Made by a program: the position numbers and the translations under genes. 6,188 nucleotides of DNA, taken from NCBI GenBank assembly GCA_038232935.1, contig JBBSMX010000193.1, forward strand, positions 1 through 6,188, given 5' to 3'. The DNA comes from JBBSMX01 sp038232935 (GTDB taxonomy: Bacteria > Bacteroidota > Rhodothermia > Rhodothermales > JANQRZ01). How positions within the stretch are numbered: position 1 is the first letter of the stretch; every line of letters starts with the position of its first letter. This document shows, piece after piece, positions 1-6,124 of the stretch. The notes below the pieces were generated by a model, which searched no databases, was not told the DNA's origin, and worked only from the letters and a program-made list of their open reading frames with translations.

Positions 1-64
1 CTGCTGATGCTCACGGTGTGCGGCCGGGGGTCGCCCCAGAGATCCCAGAGGGCCTCGCCCCGCC
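1..64. other. Left edge, no supportable gene
   Basis: The plus frame that carries the downstream T9SS remnant has a stop at 5-7, and the stretch from there to 64 does not resemble a T9SS cargo protein. On the minus strand one frame is open from 89 to the left edge and reads protein-like residues (GEALWDLWGDPRPHTVS) at about 59-12. It begins straight after a stop at 92-90 and has no ATG, GTG or TTG before the GTG at 14-12. A second minus frame has an ATG at 93-91 but encodes a low-complexity basic peptide. This could be the damaged start of a minus-strand gene lying to the left, or chance. I recognise no family. Confidence 0.3.
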
Positions 65-568
65 TTGTCCGAACTCCGCTTCCGAGTACTCATCGCAACT
101 GCCTCCGTTGAGGTGTTGCGACGACCGTTTGAATCTACCTTCTACGCGCTCATCTCTTGGATGTCATATGCAGCGGATGTCGGGCTGCTGAGCGACGGGG
201 CTGCCGAGTTCGGCGGGTTGTGGATGAATCTCACCTATGCCCGTATCGGCAATCTGGAATACGGCACGGAGCGTTTCCCCGTCGCCGCCGAAGGCGTGCC
301 GCTGGAGTCGGTTGTCGCGCTCACTGTCTTCCCAAATCCGTCGAGCGGCGATGCCACTGTGCAGTTCGCGCTCGACCGGCCGCAGCGGGTGACACTCGCG
401 ATCTTCGACGTGCTCGGTCGCCGCGTGCTCTCGGAAGACCTCGGCGTTCAGTCAGCAGGCGAAGCGACGTACCGGCTCGATGTGGCGAAGCTCCCGGCGG
501 GACTCTACGTCGTCCGCCTCGACGGCGATGCTGGGGCGCGGGCGACGGCGCGGATCATTCGTCACTAA
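65..568 (+). pseudogene. 5'-truncated T9SS sorting-domain protein (paralog of next gene)
   Basis: The reading frame encodes up to 167 residues from a TTG at 65; the first ATG in frame is at 161. Residues 89-167 are a type A T9SS C-terminal sorting domain: an FPNPS start, the central DVLGRRV strand, an LPAGLYVVRL strand and a short basic end. Residues about 33-88 align with residues about 205-260 of the neighbouring gene product (AADVG versus AAGVG, YARI versus FARI, EYGT shared, PVAAE shared). What is missing is everything equivalent to the first ~200 residues of the neighbour, including the signal peptide, and there is no convincing ribosome binding site at 65 or 161. Without a signal peptide the product could not reach the periplasm, where the sorting domain acts. 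I therefore read it as a remnant left by deletion or partial duplication. A sequencing error or frameshift further upstream is the alternative. Confidence 0.72.
329..568 (+). repeat. Direct repeat copy 1: T9SS sorting-domain coding segment
   Basis: This 240-base segment is repeated in the same orientation exactly 1038 bases downstream, at 1367-1606. The encoded 79 residues match at 64 positions (counted by eye). At DNA level 407-446 matches 1445-1484 with one difference in 40, and 530-556 matches 1568-1594 without any. The copies come from two adjacent paralogous genes. Confidence 0.88.
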
Positions 569-578
569 CTCCAACCCC

Positions 579-584
579 GAGGAG
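579..584 (+). promoter_or_regulatory. Ribosome binding site of the T9SS cargo gene
   Basis: GAGGAG lies just before the ATG at 587; counting GAGG as the core leaves four bases of spacing. It is the clearest Shine-Dalgarno in the window and supports the start at 587. The other genes here have weak or no such motif. Confidence 0.6.
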
Positions 585-586
585 CC

Positions 587-1606
587 ATGCGAATAGCTAC
601 GATCACTCTCTTGCTTTCTCTGACGGTGCCCGCCCTCGCGCAGACGCCCGACACTACGAGCGCCGAGCGCTACTTCCCGCTCGAAGTCGGCAAAGTGTGG
701 GAGTACGAAACCATCAACATCGTCTTCGACCGGGCAGCGCTTCGGCCTGACGAGCAACCTCGCGCGACGGTGACCGATACACTGGTTGGCTACCGCCGCC
801 TTACTGTGCTCAATGACTCGACTCTACTAACGACGGTGGACGACACACCGCCGGTCCTACGGAGGTATGTCGAACTGCGAACGGAGTGTTTCGATACAGA
901 CGGAACGCCCGGATGTGACTTCAGCGAGTGGGTGCGATTAGATACGATGGCTGCCACGATCCGCGCGGGCTATCTCAGCGGCGAGGACGAGTTGTGGGAA
1001 GGGTTCGGCGGCGGTCCTACGATCTGCCCGCTCGACGTGGACTTCACGGGCTTCGATGAGACCATCATTTGCACAACCACATACGGTGATGAAGTAGAGG
1101 CCTACGTCTACGGAGGGTACGACGAGCCCCTCGCCGTAGAGCCGGGGGTGACGACGACTGTGAAGCGCTACAACTATTTCACAGGCGTCGAGGTCGTACT
1201 TGAGTTCGCGGCTGGCGTGGGCATCGTCTTTTCGCTCGCGGAGGAGTTAGGAGGCACGAAGTATCCGCTCGTCTTTGCCCGCATCGACGGAGTGGAATAT
1301 GGGACGCCTATCCCCGTCGCCGCCGAAGCCGCACCACCGGAGGGAAGCGTGCTCGCGCTTTCGGTCTATCCCAACCCATCACATGGCGATGCCACTGTGC
1401 AGTTTGCGCTCGATGCACCGCAGCAGGTGAGGCTCGCGGTCTACGACGTGCTCGGCCGCCGCGTGCTCTCGGAAGACCTCGGCGCGCAAGCAGCGGGTGA
1501 AGCATCTCACCGGCTCGATGCGGCACGACTCCCGGCCGGCGTCTACGTCGTCCGGCTCGATGGCGACGCTGGGGCGCGGGCGACGGCGCGGATCGTGCGG
1601 CACTAA
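587..1606 (+). CDS. T9SS-secreted protein with type A sorting domain, function unknown
   Basis: The protein has 339 residues. Residues 1-19 form a Sec signal peptide (MRIA, hydrophobic LLLSLTVPALA, likely cut after ALA or AQ). The mature body starts with YFPLEVGKVWEY at 29-40, a motif I associate with exported proteins of unknown function in this phylum, probably a beta-rich fold. Four cysteines (101, 110, 147, 162) could form two disulfides outside the cytoplasm. Residues 261-339 are a type A sorting domain (YPNPS, DVLGRRV, LPAGVYVVRL) that normally directs transport through the T9SS outer-membrane translocon and removal or anchoring at the surface. The start is fixed by GAGGAG and by the signal peptide beginning at once. 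It follows the truncated paralog after 18 bases, so the two would be co-transcribed. Codons are less G/C-biased at third positions (TTA, ACT, GGA and CGA occur) than in the genes to the right. Secretion route is confident; biological role is unknown. Confidence 0.9.
   Translation: MRIATITLLLSLTVPALAQTPDTTSAERYFPLEVGKVWEYETINIVFDRAALRPDEQPRATVTDTLVGYRRLTVLNDSTLLTTVDDTPPVLRRYVELRTECFDTDGTPGCDFSEWVRLDTMAATIRAGYLSGEDELWEGFGGGPTICPLDVDFTGFDETIICTTTYGDEVEAYVYGGYDEPLAVEPGVTTTVKRYNYFTGVEVVLEFAAGVGIVFSLAEELGGTKYPLVFARIDGVEYGTPIPVAAEAAPPEGSVLALSVYPNPSHGDATVQFALDAPQQVRLAVYDVLGRRVLSEDLGAQAAGEASHRLDAARLPAGVYVVRLDGDAGARATARIVRH
1367..1606 (+). repeat. Direct repeat copy 2: T9SS sorting-domain coding segment
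   Basis: Second copy of the segment at 329-568, same orientation, same length, with no gap needed in the alignment. It encodes residues 261-339 of the intact cargo protein. Identity falls sharply just upstream of the segment, so conservation is concentrated on the sorting domain. Confidence 0.88.
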
Positions 1607-1636
1607 AAAACCGGGGCGGCCACACGGCCACCCCGG
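1605..1636 (-). terminator. Intrinsic terminator of mdh, shared by the convergent gene pair
   Basis: Bases 1611-1636 form a strong hairpin: CCGGGG, one mismatch, GGCC, loop ACAC, GGCC, CCCCGG. Six A residues at 1605-1610 become a run of six T directly after the hairpin when read on the minus strand, which is the classic layout for ending mdh transcription. For the plus-strand T9SS gene the hairpin starts four bases after the stop codon, but only TCAGCTT follows it, so termination there would be weaker. The A-run overlaps the end of the TAA stop codon of the plus-strand gene. Confidence 0.8.
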
Positions 1637-1660
1637 TCAGCTTGCTCGAAGCCGGGAAGG

Positions 1661-2602
1661 TCAGGCGTTGGCGCTCGCCTCGATCCGCTCCAGCGCGTCG
1701 AGGTTGTCCTGGACGTGCTGCGCCGACGCCTTCATCAGCTTCTGCTCGTCCGCGTCGAGCTCGACCTCGATGATCTCCTTGATGCCCTGACGGCCGAGCT
1801 TGACCGGGACGCCGATGAACATGCCGTCGCAGCCGTACTCGCCCGTCACCCACGCGGCGGCGGGGAGGACGCGGTTGGAGTCCTTGATGATGGCTTCGCA
1901 CATCTCGGCCGCCGCGGCACCCGGCGCGTACCACGCGCTCGTGCCCATGAGCCCGACGATCTCACCGCCGCCCTTCTTCGTCCGCTCGACGATCTCGCCC
2001 AGCCGGTCCTCGGAGACGAGGTCGGTCACGGGCGTGCCGGCGACGGTCGTGTAGCGCGGGAGCGGGACCATCGTGTCGCCGTGGCCGCCGAGGAGCATCG
2101 CCTGGATGTCCTTCACCGAGACGTCGAGCTCGGTGGCGAGGAACGCGCGGTAGCGGGCCGTGTCGAGCACGCCGGCCATCCCCATCACGCGGTGGCTCGG
2201 GAAGCCGCTCGTCATGTAGGCGACGTAGGTCATCACGTCGAGCGGGTTCGATACGACGATGATGATGGCGTTCGGGCTGCCCTGGGCGAACTCTTCGGTG
2301 ACGCTGCGGACGATGCTCGCGTTCTTGGCGAGCAGGTCGTCGCGGCTCATGCCGGGCTTGCGCGGGAGGCCGGCCGTGATCACGCAGATGTCCGAGCCCT
2401 CGGTCAGCGCGTAATCGCTGCCGCCGGTGAGCTTGGTGTCGAAGAGGTGGATGGGGGCGGACTCCCAGAGGTCGAGGGCCTTGCCCTGGGCGACACCCTC
2501 CTGGATATCGACGAGGACGACCTCGTTCGCCATGTCTTTGCGGGCGACGCACTCAGCGACGGTCGCGCCCACGTTGCCGGCGCCGACGACGGTGACTTTC
2601 AT
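1661..2602 (-). CDS. mdh: Malate dehydrogenase (LDH-like, NAD-dependent)
   Basis: This 313-residue cytoplasmic enzyme interconverts malate and oxaloacetate with NAD in the TCA cycle. Residues 7-12 (GAGNVG) are the Rossmann glycine motif, and Asp32 after the second strand favours NAD over NADP. The mobile loop LPRKPGMSR holds Arg81, which sits at the position that separates malate (Arg) from lactate (Gln) dehydrogenases, and Arg87, the counterpart of LDH Arg109. Asn119 (SNPLD), Asp147 and Arg150 (GVLDTAR) and catalytic His174 (GGHGDTM) complete the active site. All key residues are present, and the length is typical of the LDH-like (type 3) group, which is usually tetrameric. The start is the ATG at 2602-2600, where MKVTVVGAGNVG begins; the frame stays open to 2827 but that extension is unlike any malate dehydrogenase. 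There is no clear Shine-Dalgarno. It is convergent with the T9SS gene and divergent from the phosphatase, so probably monocistronic. Confidence 0.97.
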   Translation of the reverse strand: MKVTVVGAGNVGATVAECVARKDMANEVVLVDIQEGVAQGKALDLWESAPIHLFDTKLTGGSDYALTEGSDICVITAGLPRKPGMSRDDLLAKNASIVRSVTEEFAQGSPNAIIIVVSNPLDVMTYVAYMTSGFPSHRVMGMAGVLDTARYRAFLATELDVSVKDIQAMLLGGHGDTMVPLPRYTTVAGTPVTDLVSEDRLGEIVERTKKGGGEIVGLMGTSAWYAPGAAAAEMCEAIIKDSNRVLPAAAWVTGEYGCDGMFIGVPVKLGRQGIKEIIEVELDADEQKLMKASAQHVQDNLDALERIEASANA

Positions 2603-2841
2603 TGGATTGGGGCTTGGGTGACGGATGCAGAAAGGAGACGGGCCGGCGGAATTTCGGACCGGCTGCGTGCGTTTGAAGATAGAACGAGCCTGCCAGAGCC
2701 GTAGGCGTGACGAGGAAACTCTGCGTGAATATGCGGCTGCACACTCCTCTCGGCTCCCTGTGCGTGGGGAATCACGCGTGGGACATCGAGTGGCCTCACA
2801 GCGAGAGTAGATTCCGTCCCCACCCACTCCTTGCCTGCCCG
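2603..2841. promoter_or_regulatory. Divergent intergenic region between mdh and alkaline phosphatase
   Basis: The 239 bases between the two divergent starts must hold the promoters of both genes unless they are read through from elsewhere. Frames of both genes run open into it, but those extensions carry no family similarity. Candidate -7 elements of the Bacteroidota TAnnTTTG type are TATCTTCA on the minus strand (2681-2674, about 72 bases before mdh) and TAGATTCC on the plus strand (2808-2815, about 27 bases before the phosphatase). Neither has a good TTG partner at the usual -33 distance, so both are tentative. I see no PHO-box-like direct repeat and no RNA gene. Confidence 0.4.
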
Positions 2842-4206
2842 ATGCAGCGTCTCCTCCTCGCCTTCTGTGCCCTCCTGCTCCTCGCTCCTTCAGCGGTAGC
2901 GCAGGACGATGCCCGTCCGCGCAATGTCATCCTGATGATCGCCGACGGATTCGGCCCGGCCTCGGCCACGCTCGCGCGCGAGTTCACCGGCGAGCCGCTC
3001 GCCCTCGATGAGATCCTGCGCGGCGTCGTCCGCACCCGCTCCTTTGACAGCCGCATCACCGACTCGGCCGCCGCGGCGACGGCGTTAGCCAGCGGCGTCA
3101 GGACGTACAACGGGGCCATCGGCGTGGACTCGCTCCAGCAACCCGTCGGTACGCTCCTCGAAGCAGCGGAAGAGGCGGGCCTCGCGACGGGCCTCGTCGC
3201 TACCAGCCGGATCACGCACGCGACGCCGGCTGCCTTTGCGGCCCACGTCCCGTATCGGGGCGCGGAGGACGAGATCGCCGCGCAGATGATGGCGCACGGG
3301 ATCGAGGTCGTGTTCGGCGGCGGGTGGCGGCACTTCCTCCCGGCAGAGGCGGGAGGCCTTCGCACGGACGGGCGCGACCTGATCGGCGAAGCGCGCGCGC
3401 GTGGGGTCACGGTGGTCGACGACCGCGCTGGATTCGAGACCGTGGCCGGGACGCCGGTGCTCGGGCTGTTCGCGTCGGACCACATGGCGTACGAGATCGA
3501 CCGCGAGAGCCTGCCCCGCTCCGGCGGGGACACGGAGCCGAGCCTTGCGGAGATGACGCGCAAAGCCATCGCCCTGCTCGACGGTGACCCGGAGGGCTTT
3601 TTTCTGATGATCGAGGGCAGCCGGATCGATCACGCCGGCCACGCCAACGACCCCGCCGGTCACGTCCACGACATCCTCGCCTACAATGCCGCCGTCCGCG
3701 TCGCCCTCGACTTTGCCCGCGCCGACGGCCACACGCTCGTCGTCTCCGTCGCCGACCACGAAACGGGCGGGATGACACTCGGCCGAGACGAGATCTACGC
3801 GTGGGACCCGGCCTACCTCGCCCGCGTCACCGCCAGCGCCGACCGGATGGCCGGGATGATCGAGGCGGGGCAGAACGCGGCGGACGTGCTCCGCGACTAC
3901 GCGGCCGTGGACAGCCTCTCGGCGGAGGAACTCGTCGCTATCGAGCGGTCCGGCCCCGGCCCGTTCGCCCTGCCGCGGGACCGCGCGATAGGCCACGTCG
4001 TCAGCCGCCGCGCCCGCATCGGCTGGACGACGGGCGGACACACCGGCGTCGACATCACCCTCTATGCGTTCGGTCCGGGCTCGGCGCCGTTCACCGGCGT
4101 GATGGAGATCGACGCCGTCGGCCGTGCCCTCCGCGACGCGCTCCATCTCGACCTCGCGCCGATCACCGAGCGCCTCCGCGCGGCCTCCGAGAAGGCCAGC
4201 GGATAG
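2842..4206 (+). CDS. phoA: Secreted alkaline phosphatase (PhoA family)
   Basis: This 454-residue metalloenzyme hydrolyses phosphate monoesters, most likely in the periplasm. Residues 1-20 are a Sec signal peptide ending in AVA before Gln21. Family motifs appear in order: Asp35 (IADGFG, metal), Asp74-Ser75 (DSAAAAT, Ser75 the phosphorylated nucleophile), His126 and Thr128 (THATP), Arg139 (probable phosphate-binding counterpart of E. coli Arg166), Glu258 (IEGS), Asp263, His264 and His267 (RIDHAGH), Asp305-His306 (ADHETGG) and His400 (GGHTGVD). These cover the two-zinc plus magnesium site. E. coli PhoA has Asp153 and Lys328 where this protein has His126 and His264, the pattern found in many other alkaline phosphatases. 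There is no T9SS sorting domain and no proper lipobox, so a soluble periplasmic form is likely. The ATG at 2842 is chosen because the signal peptide starts there; the frame is open 45 codons upstream without a signal-like sequence. Family is certain; substrate preference and the symbol are by analogy. Confidence 0.95.
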   Translation: MQRLLLAFCALLLLAPSAVAQDDARPRNVILMIADGFGPASATLAREFTGEPLALDEILRGVVRTRSFDSRITDSAAAATALASGVRTYNGAIGVDSLQQPVGTLLEAAEEAGLATGLVATSRITHATPAAFAAHVPYRGAEDEIAAQMMAHGIEVVFGGGWRHFLPAEAGGLRTDGRDLIGEARARGVTVVDDRAGFETVAGTPVLGLFASDHMAYEIDRESLPRSGGDTEPSLAEMTRKAIALLDGDPEGFFLMIEGSRIDHAGHANDPAGHVHDILAYNAAVRVALDFARADGHTLVVSVADHETGGMTLGRDEIYAWDPAYLARVTASADRMAGMIEAGQNAADVLRDYAAVDSLSAEELVAIERSGPGPFALPRDRAIGHVVSRRARIGWTTGGHTGVDITLYAFGPGSAPFTGVMEIDAVGRALRDALHLDLAPITERLRAASEKASG

Positions 4207-4210
4207 CGTT

Positions 4211-4233
4211 CGGTGCCACGAGAGTTGGCACTG
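4211..4233 (+). terminator. Small hairpin after the alkaline phosphatase gene
   Basis: CGGTGCCA and TGGCACTG pair around a seven-base loop (CGAGAGT), giving an eight-base stem with one G-T pair, five bases after the phosphatase stop codon. No T-run follows, so if it ends transcription it is a weak or factor-assisted terminator. It may instead protect the mRNA 3' end. Confidence 0.35.
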
Positions 4234-4241
4234 CCCCGTAG

Positions 4242-4250
4242 TACCTTCCG
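4242..4250 (+). promoter_or_regulatory. Candidate -7 promoter element for the exonuclease fusion gene
   Basis: TACCTTCCG starts 30 bases before the ATG at 4272 and fits TAnnTT, the core of the Bacteroidota -7 element. It resembles TAGATTCCG before the phosphatase gene. The nearest TTG (4225-4227) is only 14 bases upstream, closer than the usual spacing. Tentative; the gene could also be read through from the phosphatase. Confidence 0.25.
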
Positions 4251-4271
4251 GGTCCGGGGCGAAGCGGCGTT

Positions 4272-6002
4272 ATGCCTCGCCTCTCCGTGTTACCCGCCAC
4301 CGCGCCCTTGCTGCTCGCAGAAGCCACGTTCGTCGTCACCGACACCGAGACCACCGGGACTCGGGTGGAGGACGACCGGCTGATCGAGATCGGCGCGGTG
4401 AAGCTGCGCGGCGGCGAGGTCGTCGGGACGTTCCAGCAGCTCATCGACCCGCAGCGGCACGTGCCGCGCCGGATCACCCACATCACCGGCCTCTCGACCG
4501 CCTCCGTCTTCGGGGAGCCGACGGCGAAGGAGGTTCTCCCCGCCTTCCTCGACTTTCTCGGCGACGGCGTGCTCGTGGCGCACAACCTCCCGTTCGACCT
4601 CCGCTTTCTGCAAGCCGAGTTGGAGCGGACCGGCCTGCCGCCCATCGAGAACGAAGCCCTCTGCACGCTCCGCCTCGCGCGGCGGCTCCTCCCGTCGCTC
4701 CCGTCGCGCGGCCTCACGGCGCTCGCCGACCACTTCGGGATCACGAACTCCGCTCGCCACCGCGCGCTCGGCGACGCCGAAGCGACGGCCGACCTCCTCG
4801 TCCGGTTCATCGACCGGCTTCGCAGCGGGTTCGGCATCGAGACGGTCGACGACCTCATCGGCTTCCAGCGGAAGCGGTACAAAGACGCGGCGGGCGAGCC
4901 GAAGCACGTCCGCCACATCCGCGAGACGTACCTGCCCGACCTCCCGGACCGGCCGGGCGTTTACTTCATGAAGCGGAAGAACGGCGAGATCCTCTACGTC
5001 GGGAAGGCGAAGAGCCTCCGCAACCGCGTCCGCTCGTACTTCACCGGGATCGACGTGCACCCGGAGCGCCTGCGGAAGCTCGTCCGTGACGTCCGCGTGG
5101 TCGAGTGGGAGGAGACGGGGAGCGAACTCGCCGCGCTGCTCCGGGAGTCGAAGCTGATCAAGCAACTGCTCCCGCGCTACAACCGCGCGCAGCGCCGCTA
5201 CCGGAACTACCCGTTCCTCCGCCTCGACACGGCGCACGCCTTCCCGACGCTCTCGTGGACGCCGATGATTCGGGCGGACGGCGCGGAGTACTACGGGCCG
5301 GTCGGGCGGCGGCGGACGGCGGAGGAGATCGTCGAGCTCGTCGGCCGCGTGTTCAAGCTGCGCGAGTGCGACCGGAGCACGTGGCAGTCGGCGCAGGCGC
5401 ACCGGCAGCCGTGCCTCTACGGCGCGATGGATCGGTGCGCCGTCCCGTGCACGGACGCGGGCGAGGCCGTCTACGAGGCCGAGGTCGAGCGCGTCCGCCG
5501 CTTCCTCACGGGCAAGGACACCGACGTGCTGGACGTCGTGGAAGACGCGATGCGGGCGGCGGCGGCGGACCTCCAGTTCGAACAGGCCGGGTGGTACCGC
5601 GACCAGCTCGTGCGGCTGCGGCGGGTGCTCGCGCGGCAGCGGCCGTTCGCCACGCCCGTTCATGACCAGCACGCCGTGCTCGTGGAGCCGGGGCTGCGGC
5701 CAGGCGAAGTCCAGCTCTTCTTCCTCCGCTTCGGTCGCCTCGTCGAGACGCGCTCCCTCCCCGTCCCACCGACACCCGAGGACGTGACCGACCTCCGCGC
5801 CCGCCTCGCCGAGCACTTCGATCCGGCGCTGGAGACACCGGCGCTGTTCGGGCGGGCGGATGTGGACGAGATCAACATCCTCGCGCACTGGGTCCGGCTC
5901 AACGAGGAGAGCGCGCACCACGTCCGCTGGACGCCGGACCGGAGCGTGGATGAAATGCTGGACGCCGTGTTCGCCGCTGGTGTGGGCGATCCGCACAGCT
6001 AA
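4272..6002 (+). CDS. DEDDh exonuclease fused to UvrC/Cho-like GIY-YIG nuclease
   Basis: The protein has 576 residues and several modules. Residues about 17-182 are a DnaQ-type 3'-5' exonuclease: Asp24 and Glu26 (DTETTG), Asp109 (HNLPFDL), His163 and Asp168 (HRALGDAE), so all DEDDh catalytic residues are present. Residues about 225-305 are the UvrC N-terminal GIY-YIG nuclease: GVY at 229-231, YVG at 242-244, Arg252, Glu292 (RESKLIK) and Asn304 (PRYN), matching the UvrC catalytic set. Cysteines 366, 381, 389 and 393 match the CX(n)CX7CX3C pattern of the UvrC iron-sulfur site. Residues about 400-455 are a UVR motif that in UvrC binds UvrB. The RNase H-like and helix-hairpin-helix domains that make the 5' incision in UvrC are absent; the last ~115 residues are a Cho-like tail. 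I infer a Cho-type 3' incision nuclease in nucleotide excision repair, coupled to strand trimming. The same architecture is known from actinobacteria, as I recall. The ATG at 4272 sits just ahead of the exonuclease fold; no strong Shine-Dalgarno is visible. Confidence 0.92.
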   Translation: MPRLSVLPATAPLLLAEATFVVTDTETTGTRVEDDRLIEIGAVKLRGGEVVGTFQQLIDPQRHVPRRITHITGLSTASVFGEPTAKEVLPAFLDFLGDGVLVAHNLPFDLRFLQAELERTGLPPIENEALCTLRLARRLLPSLPSRGLTALADHFGITNSARHRALGDAEATADLLVRFIDRLRSGFGIETVDDLIGFQRKRYKDAAGEPKHVRHIRETYLPDLPDRPGVYFMKRKNGEILYVGKAKSLRNRVRSYFTGIDVHPERLRKLVRDVRVVEWEETGSELAALLRESKLIKQLLPRYNRAQRRYRNYPFLRLDTAHAFPTLSWTPMIRADGAEYYGPVGRRRTAEEIVELVGRVFKLRECDRSTWQSAQAHRQPCLYGAMDRCAVPCTDAGEAVYEAEVERVRRFLTGKDTDVLDVVEDAMRAAAADLQFEQAGWYRDQLVRLRRVLARQRPFATPVHDQHAVLVEPGLRPGEVQLFFLRFGRLVETRSLPVPPTPEDVTDLRARLAEHFDPALETPALFGRADVDEINILAHWVRLNEESAHHVRWTPDRSVDEMLDAVFAAGVGDPHS

Positions 6003-6124
6003 CCGGCACCTCCCGATTTCGGCGGCGTCGCGGCGGAGAAGAATGCCCGCATCGTTCGGAAGTCGGCCTCTAGTGTGAGAGACGATTGGTTGTAATCTTG
6101 GGGCGACTCCTTCCTCTACTCGCT
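6003..6124. other. Spacer between the nuclease fusion and the transposase
   Basis: This 122-base stretch has no clear intrinsic terminator after the fusion gene. The base composition shifts to lower GC from about 6070 on, which fits the left end of an insertion sequence starting there. TAATCTTG at 6093-6100 differs at one position from the Bacteroidota -7 consensus TAnnTTTG and lies 25 bases before the transposase ATG, so it may drive the transposase. Confidence 0.4.

Noticed and set aside
157..750. Plus-strand open frame spanning both T9SS genes
   Set aside because: It is Arg-rich, runs out of frame with both sorting-domain sequences and ends inside the second gene.
1715..2704. Plus-strand open frame of 329 codons opposite mdh
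   Set aside because: It is the complement of the conserved malate dehydrogenase sequence and consists mainly of Asp, Arg, Val, His and Ala without any motif.
2603..2827. N-terminal extension of mdh by 75 codons
   Set aside because: The Rossmann strand MKVTVVGAGNVG starts at 2602; the extra residues are unlike any malate dehydrogenase and would place a long disordered tail before the fold.
2707..2841. N-terminal extension of the alkaline phosphatase by 45 codons
   Set aside because: It would bury the signal peptide inside the protein; the ATG at 2842 puts the hydrophobic segment at the N-terminus where it works.
2854..2883. Lipoprotein signal (Cys9 in the phosphatase leader)
   Set aside because: The residues before Cys9 are LAF, and Phe at -1 does not fit a lipobox; the hydrophobic segment continues well past the cysteine to a normal AVA-Q cleavage site.
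3085..4146. Minus-strand open frame of 353 codons opposite the alkaline phosphatase
   Set aside because: It is a high-GC shadow of a gene with all family motifs on the other strand.
4290..5996. Minus-strand open frame of 568 codons opposite the nuclease fusion
   Set aside because: It is antisense to a gene with complete catalytic motifs on the plus strand, is rich in Arg, Glu, Val and Ala as expected for a high-GC shadow, and shows no recognisable domain.
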